From: JBHELT01 sp046262935
Lineage (GTDB): Bacteria > Actinomycetota > CADDZG01 > JAHWKV01
DNA length: 8,101 bases
NCBI GenBank assembly: GCA_046262935.1
Contig: JBHELT010000039.1
Span: 1 to 8,101, forward strand
Direction of reading: 5' to 3'
Positions 1 to 5,777 of the stretch are shown in pieces (position 1 is the first letter of the stretch; each line of letters starts with the position of its first letter). Made by a program: the position numbers and the translations under genes. The notes beneath the pieces are model-generated. The model was not told the DNA's origin, ran no database searches, and saw only the letters and a program-made list of their open reading frames with translations.

Positions 1-412
1 GTTTCAGATCGCGGTGCACAACACCGGCCCGATGCGCGTGATCGATAGCTTCTGCCGCTGCCGCTACTATCGTGGCTGCTTCCGTTGGCTCGAGTTTGCC
101 GCGCTGAGCGATCATCTCATGAAGGTCTTGGCCATCGAGAAGTTCCATGACGATGAAAGACTGGTCTTGACTCTCGGCGAAATCGTAAACCTGCGTGATG
201 CCTTGATGCGACAGGGGGGCGGCGATCTGAGCCTCGCGCTTGAACCTCTCAAGTACTGCAGGGTCGGCTGCGAACTCATCGCGCAAGACCTTGATCGCCA
301 CGGGCCTGGCGAGCAGTTCGTCGAAGCCTTCGTACACGGTCCCCATGCCGCCCGAACCGATGGCGTCGCCTATCGAATAGCGCCCGAGGATCCGTTCGCC
401 GCGTATCACCAT
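1..412 (-). CDS. Serine/threonine protein kinase (PknA/PknB type), N-terminal part, cut by the window edge
   Basis: This is the first 137 codons of a Hanks-type Ser/Thr kinase that phosphorylates cell-wall and division proteins. The reading frame runs off the left edge. Visible motifs are the glycine-rich loop G19-S-G-G-M-G-T-V-Y, the VAIK lysine K41, the helix C glutamate E60, the hinge-side stretch IVMEL near 87-91, and the catalytic-loop HRDLK with D135, which ends exactly at the window edge. Spacing matches the mycobacterial PknB family as I remember it. I chose the ATG at 412 over the immediately following GTG at 409 because GAGGGG lies 7 nt upstream at 420-425. The start overlaps the pbpA stop by 7 nt, so translation is probably coupled. 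In Mycobacterium two kinases, pknA and pknB, follow pbpA. Which one this is, and whether it has PASTA domains, cannot be seen, so no symbol is given. Confidence 0.93.
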   Translation of the reverse strand, partial: MVIRGERILGRYSIGDAIGSGGMGTVYEGFDELLARPVAIKVLRDEFAADPAVLERFKREAQIAAPLSHQGITQVYDFAESQDQSFIVMELLDGQDLHEMIAQRGKLEPTEAATIVAAAAEAIDHAHRAGVVHRDLK

Positions 413-1875
413 CCAAGTACCCCTCTGCTAGCTTCAAGGATCTTCTTCGCGATGGGGGCCGCTAGCCGTCCACCTGTTTCATTCTTCGGGTCTCCTGCCC
501 CTTCGACGACGATCGCCAAGGCGATCTTGGGGGAGTCGGCTGGAGCGAAACATACGAACCACGCGTCGGTGTCGGACCCCTGAGCGCCTACCTGTGCTGT
601 GCCCGTCTTTCCGGCGATCGAAACGCCGTCGATGTGAGCGGCCCTTCCGGTGCCGCCATCGACAACCGCAACCATCATGCCTTTGATGATGTTCGCTGTC
701 TGCTCGGATAGGGCTTGGTTCCACGTTTTGGTTTCGAGCTTTTTGACCACGCTGCCGCGAGCATCTTCTATCTGAGCAACGACGTGGGGTGTTGGAACTT
801 TGCCTCCTTCGCCCATCGCGGCGACAACTAGGGCCATCTGCAATGGAGTGGCCGCGACATCGAACTGCCCGATGGCACTTTGAGCTGCAAACGCTGGCGA
901 GCGAAGTTGAGCGGCTGTTGGAAGCTTCGAGGCGGCGGCCTTCAAGTCGAAAGGCGGAACGCTGGTGAAGCCAAAGGCTTTGGCAGTTTTCTCAAACGCA
1001 CCTTGGGGAAGGTCGGCGCCGAGATGTGCGAAATATGAATTGCATGAGACCTTGAGGGCCTCGGCCATGTTTCCGCCACAGGTTGAACCACCGAAATTAC
1101 CGATGGGCTTGTCTGTTTGTGCCGGCTGATAATTCTTCGCAGGCGGATAGGACGTGTCGGGTCCCAACCCGTTCTCCAATGCAGCCGCGGCGGTTATCAG
1201 CTTCATGGTCGATCCCGGAGGAAACGTTGCAAGCGTCGCACGGTTGAGTCCTGATCTGTTTGCGTCTTTCACCATCGCCTCGAAGGCAGTCTGTTGCAGG
1301 TTCGCATCGTGCTGAGACAAAGGATTCGGATCGAATGACGGACTCGTGATCATGGCAAGAACCGCGCCTGACGCAGGATCCAGGGCGACGACTGCACCCT
1401 TGTGTCCCGACGCAGTTAGTGCGTCATTGGCGGCTTGCTGCAATCGTGTGTCCAAGGTGAGCACCAGGTTGTCACCCTTCTCTTTGCCGGTGAACAGTCG
1501 GTCGTTGAGGTCTTGCATCGTTATCACGCCGCCCTGGCCGGTTAGTTCTTTATTGAATAGCTGTTCGAGTCCGGTTCTTCCGAACCTGATGGAGTAGTAA
1601 CCAGTTACGTCCGAGAACAGCGGGCCCTTCGGATATTCCCGCAGGAATTTAAGAGCCTGATCTGGCGTTGGCTTCGAATCGGCGAGTATCTGTCTTCCAT
1701 CGGCGGACAAGATCGCGCCGCGCTCGATCGAATACTCCTTCAACAGCAGCCGTGTGTTCCGCGGGTCGTTGGCGAGTTTCTCGGCTCTCACCAACTGGAT
1801 CCAACTTAGATTCAAGAACAGCGCGAGGAAGCCAGCAAGCATCGCCAGCGCCACTCTGCGGATCTGCCTATTCAA
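406..1875 (-). CDS. pbpA: Class B penicillin-binding protein, PbpA (FtsI-like transpeptidase)
   Basis: This is a peptidoglycan D,D-transpeptidase that cross-links stem peptides outside the membrane, as the partner of a SEDS glycosyltransferase. The 489 residues begin with a single membrane anchor at about 8-30. An N-terminal pedestal region follows, with the conserved EYSIERGAIL stretch at 47-56. The penicillin-binding domain runs from about 158 to the end. All three active-site motifs are present: S222-T-M-K225 with the nucleophile serine, S277-C-N279, and K423-T-G425. The length matches mycobacterial PbpA from memory (about 490). The start is TTG and overlaps the rodA stop as TTGA. A GGGAGGAGGG block at 1878-1887 supports this unusual start codon. 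The downstream end overlaps the kinase. In mycobacteria PbpA is a reported substrate of PknB, which fits the neighbourhood; phosphorylation here is inference only. Confidence 0.96.
   Translation of the reverse strand: MNRQIRRVALAMLAGFLALFLNLSWIQLVRAEKLANDPRNTRLLLKEYSIERGAILSADGRQILADSKPTPDQALKFLREYPKGPLFSDVTGYYSIRFGRTGLEQLFNKELTGQGGVITMQDLNDRLFTGKEKGDNLVLTLDTRLQQAANDALTASGHKGAVVALDPASGAVLAMITSPSFDPNPLSQHDANLQQTAFEAMVKDANRSGLNRATLATFPPGSTMKLITAAAALENGLGPDTSYPPAKNYQPAQTDKPIGNFGGSTCGGNMAEALKVSCNSYFAHLGADLPQGAFEKTAKAFGFTSVPPFDLKAAASKLPTAAQLRSPAFAAQSAIGQFDVAATPLQMALVVAAMGEGGKVPTPHVVAQIEDARGSVVKKLETKTWNQALSEQTANIIKGMMVAVVDGGTGRAAHIDGVSIAGKTGTAQVGAQGSDTDAWFVCFAPADSPKIALAIVVEGAGDPKNETGGRLAAPIAKKILEASRGVLGW
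420..425 (-). promoter_or_regulatory. Ribosome binding site of the kinase gene, inside pbpA
   Basis: GAGGGG on the minus strand lies 7 nt before the ATG at 412, inside the last codons of pbpA. It favours ATG over the adjacent GTG at 409. Confidence 0.65.
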
Positions 1876-3218
1876 CGCCCTCCTCCCGCGGGAACGTTTA
1901 TCTCGGTCGGAGGAGATTCACCGGTTTGACGCGCGACTTGATCGGATGCCCTGATCAACAGAGCAACGAGCAGGAAGTTCGAAAGAAGGCTAGAGCCGCC
2001 GTAACTCATGAAAGGAAGAGTGATGCCGGTTAGCGGGATGAGCCGCGTAACTCCACCCACGATGATGATCGTCTGGATGCTGAACGCGACGGTCAAGCCG
2101 GCGACGAGGAGTTTGGAGAAATCATCCCGACATCTTGTTGCTAGGCCAAAGCCCCTCGCTGCGAAGAGCGCGTATGCGGTCAATGCACCAGTTGCTCCAA
2201 CGAGGCCGAGTTCTTCTCCCAGCGCGGAGAAGATGAAGTCGGTATGGACGCTGAACTTTATGAGGTCTGGCCGTCCCAGGCCGAGCCCGGTGCCCCAAGC
2301 ACCACCTGTAGCAAGGGCGAACAGTGACTGCACGACCTGATAGCCCTTGCCATTAAGGTACTTGAACGGATCGCGCCATACCAAGATCCGCGCATGGACG
2401 TGAGTGAACAGTTTGGATGCCGCGAACGCACCAACGGCGAACATGCCAACACCCGCCATCAGATACGCTGGGCGCGCAGTGGCGATCCAGAGCATCGCCA
2501 CGAAGATCCCGAAGAACAACATCGACGAGCCCAGATCTTTCTGGTTGATCATGACCAACAACGAGATACCCCATCCCAGCAAGACCGGCGCGAAATGTCG
2601 AAGTTGAGGGATCCCGATGGGACCGATTCGGCGCTTAGCGATCGCAAGCAATTCGCGTCGTTCGGATAAATAACCGGCGAAGAACACCACGAGCGCGATC
2701 TTGCCGAGTTCGGCTGGCTGAAACGTCAGGGGGCCAGCTCGTATCCAAAGCCGTGCTCCATTTATCTCTCTTCCGAGACCAGGCAACATGGGCATCAGAA
2801 GCAGCACGATGCCGGCGAAGGCCCAGGAGTAGCGGAAGTGTGCGAGTGATCGCACGTCTTTCACGAGCCAGACCGTCGCTATGAACGCGATGGTGGCGAA
2901 TACGAGCCATCTAGCCTGCGCAGCGGCCAGTCCAGGCAGCCCGATAGATCCTTGAAGTCGGTAGATCAGAACGAACCCGATAGCGTTCAGCATCATCGCG
3001 ATCGGCAGGAAAAGCGGGTCCGCGGCAGGCGCGAATCTTCGTACAGCCATGTGCGCGGCGGCGTAAACAGCGATGAATAGGACTGCGTAGCCTGCGATCC
3101 CTGCGGGCACCGACCGAGAGCGTGCAAGCGATGTCAGCCAATACCCACCTACGGCGACGAGAGCGCAAAGCACCAAGAGCACGGCCTCTGTGTTCCTGCG
3201 CACTCCTGCAACGATCAA
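1872..3218 (-). CDS. rodA: SEDS-family peptidoglycan glycosyltransferase RodA (FtsW/RodA/SpoVE)
   Basis: This is a polytopic membrane enzyme that polymerises lipid II into glycan strands and works with the class B PBP encoded next to it. The 448 residues contain about a dozen hydrophobic stretches. Family signatures are ADPLFLPIA at 66-74 (typical of actinobacterial RodA), NGARLW at 153-158, QPAELGK at 167-173, WRDP at 281-284, TDFIFSALGEELG at 327-339 and the C-terminal LPFMSYGGSS at 401-410. D283 sits where the essential extracellular-loop aspartate of SEDS enzymes is expected; that assignment is by motif position, not alignment. The start is TTG, overlapping the pstP stop as TTGA, with GAGGG at 3226-3230 seven nt upstream. 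A GTG five codons later has AGGA directly abutting it and is less likely. FtsW is an alternative paralogue name, but the pbpA/pstP context favours RodA. Confidence 0.95.
   Translation of the reverse strand: MIVAGVRRNTEAVLLVLCALVAVGGYWLTSLARSRSVPAGIAGYAVLFIAVYAAAHMAVRRFAPAADPLFLPIAMMLNAIGFVLIYRLQGSIGLPGLAAAQARWLVFATIAFIATVWLVKDVRSLAHFRYSWAFAGIVLLLMPMLPGLGREINGARLWIRAGPLTFQPAELGKIALVVFFAGYLSERRELLAIAKRRIGPIGIPQLRHFAPVLLGWGISLLVMINQKDLGSSMLFFGIFVAMLWIATARPAYLMAGVGMFAVGAFAASKLFTHVHARILVWRDPFKYLNGKGYQVVQSLFALATGGAWGTGLGLGRPDLIKFSVHTDFIFSALGEELGLVGATGALTAYALFAARGFGLATRCRDDFSKLLVAGLTVAFSIQTIIIVGGVTRLIPLTGITLPFMSYGGSSLLSNFLLVALLIRASDQVARQTGESPPTEINVPAGGGR
1878..1887 (-). promoter_or_regulatory. Ribosome binding site of pbpA, inside rodA
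   Basis: GGGAGGAGGG on the minus strand lies within the last rodA codons. It offers GGGAGG at 6 nt and AGGAGG at 3 nt before the TTG start. A strong site probably compensates for the weak start codon. Confidence 0.75.
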
Positions 3219-4396
3219 GGACTAGCCCTCATGCTCGGTGAGACCGATGCAGTTGCAGTTGCCGTTGGTTGTTCCGATGGATACCCAGTGTTGGGACCGG
3301 CGCTGTTAGCGATACGCGTGAGGTTGGCGACGATCTTTTGGGCGTCGGTAAGGTCGTTCGCCTTCATGCCGTCGGCCAACTGCCTGCGATAGATCGCGGG
3401 AAGAGATGCGGATCGCAGCGACGTCGTCCGCGAGCGCTTGGCTAATCCGATGCCTGCGATCTTTCCGGGGAAGCCGTTGAATATCGCGACTTTGCCTGAC
3501 GATTCACCCACGTACCATGAGGCAGCAAGGGCGATCTTGCCCCACATAGCTGATGCGATCAGAAGCAAAGCGATCGCGACCAGATAGGCGGTCATCTTGC
3601 GCTTCTTTTTACCAACCGGCAAAGGCTCGGTCTTGGTTCGCGCGATCGACGGAGCGACCGATGAAGAATCGGTGGTACTCACGGCGGGTCGAGCAGGTCC
3701 GTTGAAATCCACAACGATCGCGGTGACGTTGTCGTGGCCCCCAGCGCCGACAGCCTCGTTGCATAATTTGCCGGCAGCTTGCTGAGGGTCTTTCTCGGAG
3801 GCCAGGATCGAAGTGATCGTTGCTTCATCGATCATGCCGTGCAGGCCGTCGCTGCACAACAAGATCCGGTCGCCGGGGTTCATGTCGAGCAAGTTCATGT
3901 CGACGGTCACATCGGGACCAACACCTAGGGCTCTTTCGAGCATCGATCGTTTGGGGTGCCTCTCGGCTTCTTCTTCCGTTAGCCTTCCCTGCTCGACGAG
4001 TTTGCCGACGTATGTATGGTCCTGGGTCAATCTTTTAAGCACACCGTCTCTAAACAGATATGCGCGCGAGTCGCCAACATGGGCGATCTGAGCGGCTGTT
4101 TCGGTCGCGAGCATCGCCGTGATAGTTGTTCCCATGCCGCTCAACGCGGGGTCGGCTCTTCCTTTGTCGTAGATGGCTGAATTCGCATCACGCACGGCCG
4201 TCATCAATGCTTCCTGTCCATCCATCGCATGACCCTTAAGTCGCTCGATCGCGAGCTGCGAGGCAACATCGCCCGCGCGATGGCCGCCCATACCGTCGGC
4301 CACTGCGAAAAGAGGGGGCGACGCCAATATGGAATCCTCATTGATGTCGCGCACCAGCCCGACCTCGCTCTTGGAGCCGTAGTTGATCGCGGTCAT
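3215..4396 (-). CDS. pstP: PP2C-family Ser/Thr protein phosphatase PstP, membrane anchored
   Basis: This is a metal-dependent protein phosphatase that reverses phosphorylation by the kinases of this operon. The cytosolic PPM domain spans about 1-232 and shows RDINED (16-21), DGMGGH (34-39, metal-binding D34), GTT (89-91), HVGDSR (106-111), TQDHT (124-128), SDGL (182-185) and DNVTAIVV (222-229). A Ser/Thr-rich juxtamembrane stretch and a basic KKKRK cluster (263-267) precede one membrane helix at about 269-292. Some 100 residues follow outside, ending in a Ser/Thr/Pro/Ala tail. That layout is the one known for mycobacterial PstP. The outer part contains WYVGESSGKVAIFNGFPG (294-311), a segment like that found in other PstP proteins. 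The ATG overlaps the fhaB stop as ATGA, with GGAG about 8 nt upstream. Confidence 0.96.
   Translation of the reverse strand: MTAINYGSKSEVGLVRDINEDSILASPPLFAVADGMGGHRAGDVASQLAIERLKGHAMDGQEALMTAVRDANSAIYDKGRADPALSGMGTTITAMLATETAAQIAHVGDSRAYLFRDGVLKRLTQDHTYVGKLVEQGRLTEEEAERHPKRSMLERALGVGPDVTVDMNLLDMNPGDRILLCSDGLHGMIDEATITSILASEKDPQQAAGKLCNEAVGAGGHDNVTAIVVDFNGPARPAVSTTDSSSVAPSIARTKTEPLPVGKKKRKMTAYLVAIALLLIASAMWGKIALAASWYVGESSGKVAIFNGFPGKIAGIGLAKRSRTTSLRSASLPAIYRRQLADGMKANDLTDAQKIVANLTRIANSAGPNTGYPSEQPTATATASVSPSMRASP
3226..3230 (-). promoter_or_regulatory. Ribosome binding site of rodA, inside pstP
   Basis: GAGGG on the minus strand is 7 nt before the TTG at 3218, inside the final pstP codons. 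It supports TTG over the GTG five codons downstream. Confidence 0.6.
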
Positions 4397-4842
4397 CTTC
4401 GGAACTCCAACTCCGTATTGCCGATCCGCGCGGAATCTTTCGTAGTGACGGGAGTCGCGGATGTGACTTTGCGTTTGTTGAGGCGTGTGCCGTTCGTCGA
4501 ACCCATGTCTTCGAGGAAGATGTTTTCGTCTTTGCGAAATACGCGAGCGTGCACTTGGCTAGCGTAGCGATCGGTCAAGATCACCTGACACTTGTCGGCC
4601 CGTCCGATGATCAATTCATCGGCTATGTCGTAAGTCTTGGATGAACCGCCCTCGGGAGTAACTACAAGTTTGCTCGGCGGTTTGGCTGTTCTTATGCGTT
4701 GAACTTCAGGCGTTCTTTGAACCGGGGATGCCTTCTTTGGACCGGAGATCTCCAACAGCATCGCCTTCACCGCACGCGCCAGGAACAGAAATATGAGAAA
4801 CAGGAAGAAGTACTTGAGTATCTGAAGGACGGCCTCGGGCAC
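4393..4842 (-). CDS. fhaB: FHA-domain membrane protein FhaB (FipA-like)
   Basis: This is a small phosphothreonine-binding adaptor held at the membrane. In 149 residues it has one strongly hydrophobic helix at about 7-28, a linker with several basic residues, and an FHA domain at about 58-148. FHA hallmarks are G80-R81, S95-Q-V-H98 and G114-S-T-N117-G118-T. The usual SRxH arginine is glutamine here, but the core S, H and N-G positions are intact. The gene begins with GTG, 3 nt after the fhaA stop, with a modest AAGGG upstream, so it probably relies on coupling to fhaA. It overlaps pstP by 4 nt. In M. tuberculosis the orthologue in this position is described as linking to FtsZ/FtsQ at division. 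Here that role is inferred from synteny and domain layout. Confidence 0.93.
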   Translation of the reverse strand: MPEAVLQILKYFFLFLIFLFLARAVKAMLLEISGPKKASPVQRTPEVQRIRTAKPPSKLVVTPEGGSSKTYDIADELIIGRADKCQVILTDRYASQVHARVFRKDENIFLEDMGSTNGTRLNKRKVTSATPVTTKDSARIGNTELEFRR

Positions 4843-4845
4843 GCT

Positions 4846-5538
4846 TTACCCTTCGGATCCGGTGTTGTCGAAGATAAGACTGGTCGAACCCACGCGCAGA
4901 ACGTCGCCTTGCTCGAGCCTTCGTTCTTTGACTACGTTGCCGTTAACGTATGTCCCGTTGCTGGATCCAAGATCAACGACCCACCAAACCCCTTCCCGCT
5001 GTACCAGTTCGGCATGGACCCGCGATACCTCGGTGTCTACCAGTTCGATATCGGAGCCTTTCGTCCTTCCAACCGACACTCGGGATCCCGATAGGGCGAA
5101 TCGTTTCTCGGGATCGGATGTGTAGCGAAGGTATGCGTGCTCGACGGTAGCGTCGGGTTCGCCTTCGGTCAATGCCTCGTGACGCACATCAACCTCGAAG
5201 CGTCCTCTTTGAAGAGACTCATCCAACTCGAACGAAACCTCGATGGGACCGGCAGGCCGCCATCTGCGCTCGACGGAATTTTCTTTGAGTAACTTCACGA
5301 ACTCTTTGTCGAGGGTAGGAAGTAAACCCTCGAGTCTTTGGTGGTCGTCTGCGGACAGACGAACCAGGTAAACGTTGGGAACATAAACGGCTCCGACACT
5401 GATGTTCTTGTCAGATTCCATCTCGCGCATCAACCGCCTGCCGATCTCGGCGGGGGCAACGTCCGAGCGGAACGCCTTCGACAGCACACCATCGACGACT
5501 CGCTCCAAACGCCGTTCGAAATCTTCTGCGAGTCCCAC
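4846..5538 (-). CDS. fhaA: FHA-domain protein FhaA (DUF3662 N-terminus plus FHA), compact form
   Basis: This is the first gene of the operon and encodes a cytosolic phosphothreonine reader. The N-terminal region, about 1-125, resembles the FhaA_N/DUF3662 domain (conserved RRLMREM at 34-40, then VYVPNVYLVRLS at 51-62). A short linker leads to a C-terminal FHA domain at about 147-226. Key FHA positions are G157-R158, S172-R-V-H175 and S193-N194-G195-T. The protein has 230 residues, whereas mycobacterial FhaA is about 530 with a long Pro/Gly/Tyr-rich linker (from memory), so the disordered middle is almost absent. The start is GTG with AGGAGG at 5542-5547. The 3-nt spacing is short, but the frame matches the family's N-terminus. 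In mycobacteria FhaA binds phosphorylated regulators of lipid II flux such as the MviN pseudokinase region; that partner is not visible here. Confidence 0.94.
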   Translation of the reverse strand: MGLAEDFERRLERVVDGVLSKAFRSDVAPAEIGRRLMREMESDKNISVGAVYVPNVYLVRLSADDHQRLEGLLPTLDKEFVKLLKENSVERRWRPAGPIEVSFELDESLQRGRFEVDVRHEALTEGEPDATVEHAYLRYTSDPEKRFALSGSRVSVGRTKGSDIELVDTEVSRVHAELVQREGVWWVVDLGSSNGTYVNGNVVKERRLEQGDVLRVGSTSLIFDNTGSEG

Positions 5539-5541
5539 GAT

Positions 5542-5547
5542 CCTCCT
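5542..5547 (-). promoter_or_regulatory. Ribosome binding site of fhaA
   Basis: The sequence AGGAGG on the minus strand is a full Shine-Dalgarno core 3 nt from the GTG start of fhaA. The spacing is tighter than the usual 5-9 nt. No other in-frame start nearby has better support, so this site fixes the start. Confidence 0.7.
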
Positions 5548-5566
5548 AAAACATCAGGTCAGGGTA

Positions 5567-5593
5567 AATATACCGATGCAACCAGCTATTCAA
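5567..5593 (-). promoter_or_regulatory. Candidate sigma-70-type promoter for the fhaA operon
   Basis: On the minus strand a TTGAAT (5588-5593) lies 15 nt from TATATT (5567-5572). They resemble -35 and -10 boxes, although the spacer is shorter than the ideal 17. Transcription would begin near 5560, giving a leader of about 20 nt that carries the AGGAGG site. This is the only AT-rich hexamer pair in the gap, and all downstream junctions are overlapping or nearly so, which makes this the natural operon promoter. It is a reading by eye. Confidence 0.45.
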
Positions 5594-5618
5594 TCACCGG
5601 TTGGGATGCCCGTTAGAC
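5589..5618 (+). promoter_or_regulatory. Weak candidate promoter for tRNA-Leu
   Basis: TAGACT at 5613-5618 fits the actinobacterial TAnnnT form of a -10 box and would start transcription a few nt before the tRNA. TTCAAT at 5589-5594, 18 nt upstream, is a poor -35. If real, it overlaps the candidate fhaA -35 box on the other strand, so the two promoters would be back to back. Confidence 0.3.
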
Positions 5619-5628
5619 TTGGGCACGA

Positions 5629-5711
<83 letters not shown>

Positions 5712-5729
5712 CGACTTCGGCAGGAATAC

Positions 5730-5752
5730 GGCCGCACTGGGCGACGGCCTTT
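5730..5752 (+). terminator. Possible weak terminator after tRNA-Leu
   Basis: An inverted repeat GGCCG (5730-5734) and CGGCC (5745-5749) encloses a 10-nt loop and is followed by only TTT. It begins 18 nt past the tRNA end, a reasonable place for transcript end or processing. The stem is short and the T-run minimal, so the call is tentative. Confidence 0.25.
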
Positions 5753-5762
5753 GCTCCCGCTC

Positions 5763-5777
5763 CAGGCCTCAGGCCTG
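5763..5777. repeat. Small inverted repeat with the propeller gene's stop codon as its loop
   Basis: CAGGCC (5763-5768) and GGCCTG (5772-5777) are exact reverse complements separated by 3 nt. On the minus strand the loop is TGA, the stop codon of the propeller gene. No T-run follows on either strand, so a classical intrinsic terminator is not supported. Confidence 0.55.

Noticed and set aside
14..583. 189-codon open frame on the plus strand
   Set aside because: It lies antisense across the kinase N-terminus and the end of pbpA, both of which have complete catalytic motifs. Its translation has no family features.
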